Origin: Hymenoscyphus infarciens
Taxonomy: Eukaryota; Ascomycota; Leotiomycetes; Helotiales; Helotiaceae
Length of the DNA: 64,000 bases
Direction of reading: 5' to 3'
Assembly: GCA_001414345.1 (NCBI GenBank)
Contig: LLCB01000064.1
Coordinates: 124,001-188,000 of the forward strand
The translations under genes were made by a program, and so were the position numbers. Of the stretch, positions 12,165-22,823 are shown piece after piece. Each line of letters starts with the position of its first letter. Position 1 is the first letter of the stretch. The notes beneath the pieces were generated by a model. It did not search any database. It was not told where the DNA came from and worked only from the letters and a program-made list of their open reading frames with translations.

Positions 12165-12808
12165 AGCGTTCTAAAAGTCCAAAAGTCTAAAAACGACTAA
12201 ATCGCAAATCGCAAATCGCAAAGCGCAAAAGTTAAGTATTTGTAGCTAGATTACCTAAGGCCTCTAAGAGCTATAGCTAATTGTAAATTATATTGTGCTA
12301 TTTACTTACACTCTTGCTTCTTATCCTTTTCTTCTATATATTACGTATACTAAGAGAGTATAGATGAGAATATAGGTGAGAGTATAGAAGAGAGAGGGCG
12401 AGGGGGTGAGAGAGAGGGAGTAAGTAAACATTTCAAGGGAAAGTTTTTTCCTAGCGTAGGTAAGAGGAGTTTAGCTAAAGTTACAAACATCCTCTCTCTC
12501 TCTTCCCCTCACTCTCTCTCACTCTCTCTCTCTCTTATTTATCTAGAGATACTTAGAAGAATACAATAGTAAGGAGACGATAGCGAGAGAGCGATATTAC
12601 TACTATATACGTGATACTTATTATCTCTCTCTATTCTTTAATTAGCTAGTTGCTATAGTTAAGACTATCTAGGCTTAATATAGAGATAGGAGAGAGAGGA
12701 GATAAAGAAGAAGAGGGGATTTAATTATTCTCTTTTCTGCTTATAGAAAGTAATATTTTGCGATTTACGATTTAGTCGTTTTTAGACTTTTACAGATTCA
12801 GGATACTA
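12165..12808. mobile_element. TA-flanked TIR element B, 644 bp
   Basis: It starts AGCGTTCTAAAAGTCC and continues into ACTAAATCGCAAATCGC. It ends with GCGATTTACGATTTAGTCG, a T-rich stretch and GGATACTA, followed by TA (12809-12810). The left flanking TA (12163-12164) is the same TA that closes element A, so A and B sit back to back. The interior has the AACATTTC...CCTAGCGTAGGTAAG phrase and pyrimidine tracts seen in D. It is a non-autonomous, moderately RIP-mutated copy. Confidence 0.75.
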
Positions 12809-13314
12809 TAATACCTTGATACCTTTTTAGAGTTTAATTTTTTTCAAGTATTTTCTATTAGATAGGTACCTTTTTACTTTTGTTAATTAGTCTACTTACT
12901 ATATATCTACTAAAGGGAATTTGGTAATAGAATATTTTAAACTTATTAAGTAATATACTAGATGAATTTACTATAGTTAGATAGTAGACTAAATATTCGC
13001 TTTAGATAAGCTACTTTCGTAGTTTTTAAAGAGGTGGAATTCATGTATATATGTTCTTCTTAGATAAAATAGTATTAAAAGTGATGTAATTATGTAAGAA
13101 AGAGTAATAAGAGGTTTGGTGAGGTGGGGGGTAAAAAGGACGCGCGGCGAAGACATAAGCTGCCTAACTGACTGTAGGAGAATAATAAATAGCAGATATT
13201 GTTCAGATGGAAAGGCTGTGAGAAACTAAGTTATTAATTAAAGTAATACTTAATTTAAGTTAATTGTAAACCTATCATTTTTTAGACTCCCGATTGGGAT
13301 CGCTTTCTATACTA

Positions 13315-14000
13315 CGGCATTCTGAATGTACTAAAAAGTCGGATTAACTAAATTATAAATAGGGAATCGTAAAGTATAAAATGTTACTTTCTATAAGTAT
13401 AAAAGAGAATAATTTCTAATTTAAATTCCCTCTCTCTGTATTTAGATTAGATAGTCTTAACTATAGTAACTAGCTAATTAGAGAATAGAGAGGGAAAAGA
13501 AAAAATATATATTACGTGTAAAGTAGTAATATTACCCTTTTACTATCGCCCCCTCGCTATCGTCTCCTTACTATTATATTATATTCTTCCTATTATTTCT
13601 AGATAAATAAGGAAGAGAGGGAGAGAGGAAGAGAGAGAGTGAGGAAGAGAGAGAGAGGGGGGGAGGGGATTGTTTACTACTTTTACTAAACTCCCCTTAC
13701 CTATGCTAGGAAAAACTTTCTACTAAAATGTTTGCTCGCCCCCTCGCCCTCTCTCCTCCTCTCTCTCGCTCCCCCCCCTCCCTCTATTCTATACTTTTAT
13801 ATTTATATAATATACTAAAGAAGGAAAGAGTAGCGAGAGAGGGAGACTAAGAAGTAGTAAAAAGCTCTCCTACCTCTTAATAAAGGGCTTAGATAATATA
13901 ATTATTAAGTTCTACTTTAGCTCGACTTTGTAATTTACGATTTACGATTTGCGATTTGCGATTTAGTCGATTCCGACTTTTTGGTGTAGCCAGGATGCCC
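13315..14000. mobile_element. TA-flanked TIR element C, 686 bp
   Basis: The left end CGGCATTCTGAATGTACTAA follows TA (13313-13314). It corresponds to the D-family end CGGCATCCCGTATGTACCAA with C-to-T and G-to-A changes. The right end is GATTTAGTCGATTCCGACTT, then TTTGGTGTAGCCAGGATGCC and a final C, then TA (14001-14002). The interior is in reverse orientation to D for the phrase CTTACCTATGCTAGGAAAAA. It is a RIP-altered non-autonomous copy. Confidence 0.75.
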
Positions 14001-14010
14001 TATATACTCA

Positions 14011-15016
14011 GTCTTGGCTCTGCGTGTCTTCTTAGTTCTTATATTTTTCTTTCCCGTTTTCTGTATGAGTATTTCAGCTGAGTTCTTCGACAATGATATT
14101 TTAAGACAAGTACTCTCGAATTTGAGTTTCTAATCCAAATCGTCGTACCTGGTTTCAATTTGATCAATTGCTATGAGTATCTGAAATAAATCAAAACAAG
14201 TAGCAGCTATTTGAATCTGATCTCCATGAATACTCGCCAAGGAAGACCAACCCCAACCCAAGAGCTACGAACACTGTAAAAACAGAAAATTTCTCCTCCA
14301 AAGGATTCCATCATATACTTAGTGAGCATGGTGTTTTGGATGGAAGGGGAGAGAGGTTAAATAGAAAGGTGGGATCTCTGGAACTCTCAATCTAATCAGC
14401 TCTCTTCTGAGGTATCTCTTCTGAGGTATCTAGAGAAAAGACTGCGTTTCTTGGAATGTTTCTACGCCATTGGTGAGTTCAAGTGACAATGTCCATCTCT
14501 AAAGATTCCTTAAGTTCACTTCGTCCATCTTTGAGTTCCCTTTAATAATTACTTAATACGCCTACTACTCCCAAAAAAAGATACTAGCCTCGCGAGGGAC
14601 TTGAAACGCGGAAATAAATATGTCTCGTTGTTCTAACTTTCTATGATAACCTAAAATAATAACCTAAATAGTTTGAGAGAAGTGAAGTTGCTTGTCCCAA
14701 CTAGCTCGGCTAATAATCCTATATTGTTTCAAGTGTTTAGGATAATGTACTTCCATTACCCTAGAAAGCTGAAACAAAAAGCTATGTAGGCAGGTACAAA
14801 TCTAAAAGGGTGATTTCTCCGAAAAAGGGAGCTTTGGTAAACTTTCTCGATAATTTTTCCATAAGTAACTTCATATTTCGGTGAAAAGAAGAGAGATTTC
14901 AATTTTGTCTTCTGACTAGCCTTCCTCCCCCCAATTCAATCTATGAATAATTACCTCACTGAAAGTCATTTTGACAACCCAATGTGGATGACGGGGAAGC
15001 AGTTGGCAAACCCACT
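14011..15016. other. Intergenic, nothing seen
   Basis: This 1-kb stretch between AT block 1 and the transporter gene has ordinary composition and no supported gene. It must contain the 3' untranslated region of the minus-strand transporter at its right edge. A short repeat CTTCTGAGGTATCT occurs twice near 14405-14430. Confidence 0.5.
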
Positions 15017-16775
15017 TCAATTTCTTCCACTACCCGCAACACTACGAACAGTCTCGTCACTCCCAACTTCACTCAAAAAAGCCATCCCTTCCTCTTCTGT
15101 TCCAGAGCCTCTCTCCAACCCTACACCGGCCGCTTCCTCATCCTCCCCCCACTCGCTTATTTCCCCCTCAGTGGTCTCCTCGGCCTTTTGCATAGCAATA
15201 AAAATCGCACTCCCAAGAATCAATCCACTCCCACCTAAACTCCACCACCCAGGTGTAAGGCCAAACACCAATCTATCAAGCGCAAGAGCAAAAAGCATAT
15301 TTGTGTATATCATATTCGTAGCTCTTCCTCCCTCTCCTCTTCCCCTAGTAGCAAGTCCTTTCGTGAGAAGGAATTGCATCACGAAACCACAAAAGCCGAT
15401 GAAGACTAATAAGCACCATTGACGAGGAGAGGCTGGAAGTTTGAAAGATGGAGTTCCCGGGATGGGAGTTATGAGACCGATTGTGGAGATTATGATGCAG
15501 CATACTGCGAAGTAGTTGATTGAGATCAGTGGGTGGGCTCGGTGACCAATCCAGCGGATAGCTGTTATTGCAGCGGCACCTGAGACTACGCCTGCCAATG
15601 CTACTGCTACTGCAGAGAGACGTTGGCCTGAAGTCGGTATGGGAAAATCGCTTCCATATCCCATTGAGGCTGTTGTGTTGGTTGGCGATGCTGGCATGGA
15701 AGCGGCATCTCCGTTGGATGAGAAGAAGGAGGCTGGACGTGCGATAAGGACAACCCCAAGGAGGGAGAATACTGAGGCGTATTGTGCCGAGCGAGGGAAG
15801 GGTTCTCGGAGGAGGAGATAGCATGCGTACGCAGCCACTGTTGGGGAGAGAAATGTGATGACTATTGCGTCGGCAACGGGGAGGTAGAGGATTGAATCTG
15901 GTTTAGGTTAGCCTTGGATCTTGGTGGTAACAATTGTTGGTTTTGCCCTGAGAGTAATAGGAGGATATGTGTGCTGAATAGGTACGGATAAGAGGATGAG
16001 TGATGCCAGGGAGAACTAAAATGGAAGGCAAACTTTCCCAAAGCCTTTCCAGTCTCTTCTACACAAGAGAAAATAATTTTGCACACCAAGAAAGTTCCAG
16101 TGGTCTTCATCAACATGTTGATACTCGGATACCAACAAAGTTCTGATGAAGTGCTAGAATACAGTAGAAAGGGAGCTTACAATAAATCCCATAAATACCG
16201 AGGAAACCAGTTAGTCCTCGACACAACAGCAATCCCCGGATTCCTTTCGCACCAAAGGGAAAATCTGGTATATTCTTCCACCACATCCAAATGCAACAGA
16301 ATATCATTGTTAGAACCTGTCTCGCGAACAGTACCTGCAAAGGATCCATCCCCACTCCTTCCAACTCCAATAAACGAGTTGCAACATTCATCAAAGCCCC
16401 GAATAACTGAGAAAGTGCAACGAGAAATAACCCAAAGTTACGATGCCAGAACGTTCGGCAAGACGTCTTGAATCTTTGATATTTTGACGGTACTGGGTAG
16501 GGATAGACCACACGGATTTGAGAACCACATGATGAGATTGTGCTGATTGATAACCGACGAAAGGCTTCTGGGTCGAGAAGTGAGGTTTCTGATATTTTAG
16601 TGAGCTTTGGGGGGAGATCGCTCTGGTTCAAACCACCGTTGAGGGCGAGTTCAAGATTCGACGGTTTATTTGAGAGAACATCTTCTTCATTCGCGGTGGG
16701 TTTGGGCTTCGAAAGTGGATAGGGCGGGGAAGAAGAGGACTGGGGATCCGGGGAGTTTATTTGCGGGGTTGACAT
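15017..16775 (-). CDS. DMT/EamA-type transporter
   Basis: Two exons, 16775-16181 and 15897-15017, give 491 residues; the intron (15898-16180) has GTAAGC and an ACCAG acceptor and joins the reading as GIYYSILYLPVADAIVITF. The first 110 residues are hydrophilic and disordered (Ser/Pro-rich), probably cytosolic. From about residue 114 the protein is a chain of hydrophobic helices, with the RQVLT and CRGLTGFLG segments typical of the first EamA half, then LPVADA and FLSPT between halves, and a second half ending near AIFIAMQKAEET. An acidic tail follows. Drug/metabolite transporter family members move small metabolites across membranes; many fungal relatives resemble SLC35G proteins. Substrate is unknown. 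The 283-base intron is long for a fungus, so a missed mini-exon is possible. The gene starts at the first ATG of the open frame. Confidence 0.85.
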
Positions 16776-17277
16776 GATGAACTCAAATAGTTAAGGGAAG
16801 GAGGGTATCAAACGAATTGTGATGTTTAAAATTAACGTATAATGTTGCTCAACGGCGTGAAGAAGGAACTTGGTTGGAGCTTTTAATGGAATGGAGAAAG
16901 ACAGAACTTTCCCTCAAGTGCAAATGGGAGAATTTTTTGAAAAGTGGTGGAATATGCATTTAAGTGGGTCTGACTGAGTCTTATTGGGGACAAGCAGGCT
17001 TCTTGTCATCTAATTGTAACGTCAATAGCTAAGCTGGAACACGAGCAATAATTGTGGGTTAGAACATCTTTGAAGTTTGTTATTTGATTGAGCGTAAATG
17101 GGAATATGTGCTTGTCCATAACCACCATGTAATGTTGGATTGTTGTACTGAAGGGGAAGGAGAGGACGGGGAGGACGGGGAGGAAATCCGGAGCGACCCA
17201 CAGTTATGGTAGGTTTGCCAATTGGCGGGGAAGTGGTGTTGCATGTTTCCTGAACATTTGGAGGAGTATAGTCGGAG

Positions 17278-18384
17278 CTCTCGACCATTTACGGGATCCT
17301 GTATCCCCTGGTGCCATTGAAACACTGCACAGCGGATTGATATAGTTAGTTATAGAATGTTTGTGAGTTTTATTGTAGCCTATAAGTAGTAGGAATCTAT
17401 CTAAAAGAAGAGGACGCTCGAATGTGAGTTGTCATACCAAATTTGTCCAAACGTCCTGTACAATCCACGCAGGGCTAGGCCGTTAATTTCAATAATTCCT
17501 TCATCGTACCCTTGGTCCCTCATATCTTCTTCAAACTCCCGAACGTATTCTTCGTTGAAACCAGGTCCCATGTAGAAGTTGGTGGGAATTTGGTAAACTG
17601 GTGGATTTGGATTGAACTGTCCAAGAACTCTTTCTGGTATGCGCCAGATAACCCAGTGAGGGAACCGCCCGCTTGCCAATAAAAATTCTTGGATGTCTCC
17701 TCGCGTTTCTCGACCGATTCTCATGGCGTACTCGTATAGGTCTTCTTCTCGGTATTGTGTATTTCTCGCTTGCAAAGGTGTTAGCTGAGTGGAAGGAGCG
17801 GAAGAGGTTGAACGAGTTGAGTTATCTGAGCCTCGATGTGGTAGAGTGGCATTGAGGGACCGAGAAGAGCCTCGATGTGATGGAGCAACGATTGGAGCGA
17901 GAAAGTCCTGTGGAATTTGAGGGGCTCTGCTGCCACCAGAGGTTCGAGTGCCTAATGAAACATTGAATCTGGTGTTTCCTTGCGTTGTATTTGAAGGGCG
18001 TTGAGTTGGATTGGGAAGTATAGAATTTCCCAGGTTGCTCAGCATTGAGTAACGAGGGGGTTGACCTTGAGGATTGTTTTCTGCATTACTAGGAATATGG
18101 CGTGGGGCGTTTGTATTTCCGGTGGCAGAGCGTGAAGATTGACCTTGAGATTGATTTCCTGCATTGCTAGGAACTGGTCGTGGAGGATCTGGATTCCTGG
18201 AGGCAGAACCTGAAGGTTGCGGATTGGGTGTAGTGGAGTTTCGGGTACTATTTGTTACAGAACGAGTGGAAGAAGTAGTGTTCTCGGCATTATTGGGAGT
18301 TAAGTTTGTAGGATGTGGAAATTCTGTAGTAAAGATGGCGGGGCGGCTCTGGGACCTACTTCTGCTTTCACTGCGAGATGGCAT
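17278..18384 (-). CDS. Disordered orphan protein with C-terminal folded region
   Basis: The uninterrupted frame 18384-17401 encodes 327 residues. Residues 1-205 are Ser/Asn/Pro/Arg-rich, beginning with an Arg-Ser dipeptide run and containing near-repeats of NAGNQSQGQ/NAENNPQGQ, and are surely disordered. Residues about 208-315 look folded, with RIGRETRGDIQEFLLASGRF and HWVIWRIPERVLGQFNP. The frame may not end at 17401: a GTATGA donor at 17437 follows GQI, and a good branch site plus CTGTGCAG acceptor lies near 17331, while a weaker acceptor near 17278 would continue into a Pro/Gly/Tyr-rich tail ending at 17022. I list the span to 17278 to include the likely intron. No family recognised. Confidence 0.6.
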
Positions 18385-19063
18385 GGCTGTCGACTCTTCT
18401 TGATGAGAATTTCTGGGGTATGGTAGTATGTTTTGAAAAGTAGACGTGGCACGGAAAAATATGAGAGGGAAAGGGAAAGCGACGTTTATATAGATCTTAC
18501 AGAGTTAAGTATTGAAATGCGTGAATGTGGGTTATGACCGTGGTTGTGATCGGTGATATGGATGCATTGCCATCACAATAACTTTATGGAAACTGCTGAA
18601 TAAATTAGAGAGTTGCAAGCAGCTGGATACTTATCTAGCTCGTCGCAATTTTTCTCTTATATTCATTGAGCAGTTCAGGTCTGAACTTGTATTTATGACT
18701 CGACCAAATATGAAGTAAAGCTCATCTGAGAGGGTTGATGAGGCTTCTCGATCTGACGCTTATGGGAGAAATTATACCAGAACATCTCCAAAAATGACTA
18801 ACCTGATTCGCACAACTAATATGCGTAGGTCTCGAAAAAATGAGTACTTGGACTTTGTTATTCTTCTAAACCGTTCGAAAGTAGAAAATCTAGAGACATA
18901 ACTGGCAAGTACACCTGTTCTCCCTGGTGATTGATGCCCACAGACTCCGGAAAGAGGTGTACATTGAGTATGTAAAGCAGGCTTTCGCTGGGTATATTGA
19001 CTCCGTACGCCTTCCGAATGTATTTAGAAAGCAAATCACTCCCTGTAACCAGTCGTCCAATTC

Positions 19064-19695
19064 TCACTTTCCGGCGGCACTCTTGCCTCCAACAGTGTTC
19101 GTATCGGCATCGTCGTCGGCATCACCAAGCTCCTCCTCCAAAGCCTTTACACCAGACTTGATAATCTTGTCGTCGTTGACATCAACCAGCTTCTTAGCGC
19201 GATCAATCTCAGCCTTCTTGTCGATTGACTCCTCGATCTTTCCAAGATAAGCTGGGTTCTTTCGGCAGGCAAACTTGACGTCGTCCAATTTGACCTTTTG
19301 GCGACCAGCAAGTTGAGCGGAGCGGGCAGACTCGAAGCAGATCTCGGTGATGAAGTCGGTCATAATCTCGTCGAAGACCTTGCGGGTGCCGTCGAGGGAT
19401 TGAGGGACATCGCCGAAAGCAAACAAGAAGTGGTTAACTAAGAAGTTGTCAGTCGCCTTGAACTCTGAGCCAGTACTGGGCGCAGCGCGCTGTACTTACG
19501 ATCTTGATCGGAGAAGTTTTGTTGACCGCGATTCTTTCCAACACGCGCACGAGGTTCCATATCTTCGGTGGCTTCGGCCCCTCTCTTTCTGTTTCTGTTT
19601 CTGTTTCTCTTTCTGGGGGTGTTGACTTGAGAGTTGCTTGGTGGTGCAGCTCCAGTGTTGTCGCGGGCGGCGCTTTGCTTGAGACCTTGCTCCAT
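19064..19695 (-). CDS. TAF13: Transcription initiation factor TFIID subunit 13
   Basis: Exons 19695-19500 and 19437-19064 give 189 residues; the 62-base intron runs GTAAGTAC to CTTCTTAG. TAF13 is a histone-fold subunit of TFIID that pairs with TAF11 in the nucleus. The histone fold spans about residues 66-150: LNHFLFAFGDVPQSLDGT, then KVFDEIMTDFITEICFESAR and RQKVKLDDVKFACRKNPAYL. Splicing is needed to build LNHFLFAFGD, which confirms the junction. The N-terminal 65 residues are disordered with a basic RNRNRNRKR run, encoded by a TCTGTT-type repeat that could vary in length. The C-terminal tail is acidic and probably dispensable. Start is the first ATG; it faces the Kish gene across a short divergent promoter. 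Confidence 0.93.
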
Positions 19696-19844
19696 GATGG
19701 AAAGTGAGGGTAAACTTCGGATAGCGTCGGGACCTCCGGATGAACTTTATTGCGAAGAGGCTTAGGACAGACTCAAGGTGACGGTGTTGTTGTTAACAAG
19801 AAGTCACGGTCGTAACTTCAAAGAATTGTGGTTTCTTTAACAAG
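19696..19844. promoter_or_regulatory. Shared divergent promoter, TAF13 and Kish
   Basis: Only 149 bases separate the start codons of the minus-strand TAF13 gene and the plus-strand Kish gene. Both leaders and both core promoters must fit here, so a bidirectional promoter is likely. No TATA box is obvious. Confidence 0.6.
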
Positions 19845-20253
19845 ATGGTACGTGGGAACCTCTCGCGACACGAGGAAAAGCCGTGAGTCACTTTCGACTA
19901 CTTCACCTTACTGATTTTACTGCTAGTCTGCCCTCTTCAATTTCCAGTCTGCGCTACTGGTGCTCCTCCTCATGATTTGCACCAGCGCATACTTCCACCA
20001 GCTGTTTCCGGGATTTATGGATAGAAATAAGGATGGGTAGGCTTTTCTCCTTTGGTTTGGTCTTCTATTCGGGACGAAGTATTGATAGGAAATGCAGGGC
20101 ATTCACAGGCGTCTTTTGGAAATGCGCCAGGATAGGAGAACGACTTAGTCCATACATTAGTATGTGCTGTGTTATCATGGCTGTAAGTTTCAGTACTACT
20201 TTATCATGATTACATTCTAACAAACTCAGGTTTCTTTGTTCATCGGTACTTGA
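19845..20253 (+). CDS. Kish family secretory-pathway membrane protein
   Basis: Four exons: 19845-19847 (the ATG alone), 19927-20036, 20098-20182 and 20230-20253. They total 222 bases and give 73 residues, close to the yeast Ksh1 (72) and human TMEM167A (72) lengths. The protein reads [20 protein letters not shown], then [37 protein letters not shown] and a short hydrophobic end VSLFIGT. There are two membrane segments flanking the conserved MDRNK and [10 protein letters not shown] motifs. Kish proteins act in the early secretory pathway at the Golgi and are essential in yeast. All introns have GT-AG ends (GTACGT, GTAGGC, GTAAGT donors). One extra residue after DRNKDG relative to human is possible from acceptor choice at 20097. 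Too fragmented to show up as a single open frame. Confidence 0.88.
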
Positions 20254-20580
20254 AGTGGGCATACGAGGCTTCGGGGCGTTTTAGGCGTGATGATGATACC
20301 AGATGGACTCAAGTTCAGGCATACGAATGAGCATCCAACTATGGACATGACGAGAACAACAAGACTACAAACTTTAGAAAATAAAGTGGATATGGGAGGG
20401 AGGGGGAATAGATTGGCATGGCGGTATGATTCAGGGCGGGCGAAGAGTCACTTGTACAACACACGGATATGTTTCAGACAAGCTATTCATTTTATGGCCA
20501 TGAACTTCAAAGTTTTCATGTACAAATTCCACCATTCCCCAACGCCGTCGCTAATAGAATACAAGTGCGATGAATGTCGT

Positions 20581-21414
20581 TTAATCATGAATACTCGTTC
20601 CCGCCGACTCACTTTCCCCCCATATATCGCGAGACTCTGCCTCTACTGCTCTCATAGCCCCAGCAACTTCTTCGAGTTTGGCCACCACATCCAAAACTCC
20701 AGCGTTGACCCGTTGAAAATATCGGTCATTGGCTTCTCTCCTTCTGCGGGCCAAGGTTATATCGGCCTCTGTTTCTTCCTCCAACTTGTCCCCAAGCCTC
20801 TCGGCAGCAACCCCTCCACTACTACTGCCAGGTCGTAGACTCCCGGCTGCAGTGCTACCCATTGTATCCAAAGCGCTTCTTCCTTCACTTCCCAGTGTAA
20901 ATTTTCCTTTGCTTTCCTTGTCACCGCTTTCCACGACTTCATCTGCCTCACTTCTAGCCCAAGCTTGCGCCAGGCCAATTTGCGCCGACCTTAATTCATC
21001 CAGTGCCTTCTCATGTTCGGGTCCAAAAACGTGTGTCCCATTTACAGCACTAAGCTCCACCTCCTCCAAAGTCCCCTGCATCTCTGCCCATAAAGCATCT
21101 GTTCTATCAGCCTGCTTCTTTCCCTCTGATTCCTGCTGTTGTCTTGGAAGTGCTGTACGGGGCAATGAAGGCCCCGCTATGGCATCTGGGGGTGATTCGA
21201 GTCCTCGTAAACGCTGAGGTCTTTGCTGAGCCATTGGAGGGCGTGTAGTATTTAAAGTAGAGGGGTTCGAAGTTACAACAGGAGGAATTGTCGAGGGAAG
21301 GCCTGGAAGGGAGACATGAGAGGCATTTTGAGAAGGAGGACCGAGAAACAGGGCAGGAGGAGGTTCTCTCAAGTGCTTAGGCTTAGCCTTGGGGGACGAA
21401 TCTTGCTGAGACAT
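20581..21414 (-). CDS. Conserved-looking disordered/coiled protein, unknown function
   Basis: I start at the ATG at 21414 (MSQQDSSPKAKPKHLREPPP), giving 277 residues. The open frame extends 54 codons upstream, but that part has an atypical composition and lies in the likely leader. Residues 1-110 are Pro/Ser-rich and disordered. A helical segment follows with LWAEMQGTLEEVELSA and HEKALDELRSAQIGLAQAWA, and a second helix near the end with NDRYFQRVNAGVLDVVAKLE. The middle segment reminds me of a fungal domain of unknown function (DUF5315), but I cannot verify this. No enzyme motif, signal peptide or membrane segment. It is divergent to RPS23, with about 760 bases between start codons. Confidence 0.65.
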   Translation of the reverse strand: MSQQDSSPKAKPKHLREPPPALFLGPPSQNASHVSLPGLPSTIPPVVTSNPSTLNTTRPPMAQQRPQRLRGLESPPDAIAGPSLPRTALPRQQQESEGKKQADRTDALWAEMQGTLEEVELSAVNGTHVFGPEHEKALDELRSAQIGLAQAWARSEADEVVESGDKESKGKFTLGSEGRSALDTMGSTAAGSLRPGSSSGGVAAERLGDKLEEETEADITLARRRREANDRYFQRVNAGVLDVVAKLEEVAGAMRAVEAESRDIWGESESAGTSIHD

Positions 21415-21887
21415 TGCTACATATTCGTATTCCTTGTTGACTGCGGCGGCGTAAGAATGTAAGCTGTGATAGACGCTGCGATTGGCGCTCGTGCGAATTG
21501 ACCTCGGAAAGTTCGTACGGTCGGCCAAATTATTCACCGATGAACGAGCAAATGTACAGGCCTTGAACTGCACCAAATATCTTATTACATTCCATGGTGG
21601 TTTCTGAGAAGTTCATTTCTACGTTTCCAAACTGACTTTTATCTATCTATTAACTAAAATTGGTTGGCAGTTTACTATTGTTAGGTACAAACGGTTTGAA
21701 GATACTAGGTACGAGTAGATACCCGCTTTGTGCAATGAATCTGAGCGAGGATGCCTTGATGTCCCTTGACATTTAAAACAATAATCGTGATTGTTTCAAG
21801 CAGATAGCAAAATATATTTGATTATTCCGTAATGGTTAGACAATTTATTCTCAAAGATTGGGGCATTCAAGTAGGTAACCCTCCTTA

Positions 21888-21911
21888 CTCACGTGTAGCA
21901 AAACACGTGAG
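21888..21911. promoter_or_regulatory. Palindromic double CACGTG site upstream of RPS23
   Basis: CTCACGTGT and its exact inverse ACACGTGAG are separated by six bases. Each arm contains the E-box CACGTG. It lies about 265 bases before the RPS23 start codon and 475 bases from the start of the divergent gene. bHLH-type factors bind such sites in fungi; a role here is inference. Confidence 0.6.
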
Positions 21912-22173
21912 ATGGCTGTTTGGCGAATTTTAGGTCTCCCACTACAATTTCTGCGAATCGTCAGATCCACGTCTCGACTTACGACAAAATCTACCACGAC
22001 AACCCCATCACGCAATAAACCGGTAATTATTCTCCCACGACCATATTCCCATCATTCGCATATCGAACCCATATCAAATTCGAGTTCTCCGAGAAAATCG
22101 AGTTCCTGCGACCCCTCTCCACCACCCTCTCGCCTCCAATCCATATACTGACTTCACTTTTTCGTTAGCAATC

Positions 22174-22823
22174 ATGGGAAAAGGAAAGCCTAGAGGACTC
22201 AATGCCGCTCGGAAGCTCCAGAATCACCGAAGAGAAGTTCGCAATCCCCTCATCTACTAGCTTATCCATGCTAACATTGCTCAGCAACGATGGGCCGATC
22301 TTTCATACAAGAAGCGTGCGCTCGGTACAGCCTTTAAGTCCTCGCCATTCGGAGGTTCTTCCCACGCCAAGGGTATCGTTCTCGAGAAGGTCGGTGTCGA
22401 AGCCAAACAACCAAACTCCGCCATCCGAAAGTGCGTCAGAGTCCAATTGATCAAGAACGGAAAGAAGGTCACCGCGTTCGGTAGGTTTTTGATCTCCTCA
22501 TTTGCAAACATCGGGATATGGGAGGATTAGGAGGGCCAGAATCAGTGAATTGGGCTATACCACACGATACATGGATGATGAAGCTGCGGCTATGGAATAT
22601 ACGGGCACATGGAAGGACCAAGGCTAACAAATTTCTTCCCACAGTACCAAATGATGGTTGTCTCAACTTTGTCGACGAGAACGACGAAGTACTCCTCGCA
22701 GGTTTCGGTCGTAAGGGAAAGGCGAAGGGAGATATTCCTGGTGTGCGATTCAAGGTCGTCAAGGTCTCTGGTGTCGGTTTGTCTGCTTTGTGGAAGGAGA
22801 AGAAGGAGAAGCCAAGATCATAG
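22174..22823 (+). CDS. RPS23: 40S ribosomal protein S23 (uS12)
   Basis: Exons 22174-22236, 22285-22480 and 22645-22823 total 438 bases and give 145 residues, exactly the yeast length. It starts [20 protein letters not shown] and ends KEKKEKPRS. The decoding-centre loop KQPNSAIRK carries the proline that is hydroxylated in eukaryotic uS12. Intron 1 is only 48 bases, with a GTTCGC donor, a GCTAAC branch site and a TCAG acceptor. Intron 2 (164 bases) uses GTAGGT and CACAG; the join yields [19 protein letters not shown]. The protein sits at the ribosomal A site and affects accuracy. A 79-codon upstream open frame (21912-22151) may lie in the leader or be promoter sequence. Confidence 0.97.

Larger units (their letters stand above)
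5930..14010. other. AT-rich block 1 (RIP-mutated transposons)
   Basis: Across long runs, for example 7320-7560, almost no CA or TG dinucleotides occur, whereas CG, GC, CT and TA are all present. TA-rich steps dominate. This is the pattern expected when C-to-T changes at CpA (and the complementary TpG) have gone nearly to completion, which is RIP as known in Pezizomycotina. All frames are full of stops. Short patches, such as GC-containing tracts near 10340-10370 and 11400-11440, are less affected. No functional gene is expected inside. Confidence 0.9.

Noticed and set aside
16079..16471. 130-codon plus-strand frame
   Set aside because: Antisense to exon 1 and the intron of the transporter gene.
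21912..22151. 79-codon frame before RPS23 as a gene
   Set aside because: Low-complexity Ser/Pro/Thr content and position in the RPS23 promoter or leader; kept only as a possible upstream ORF.
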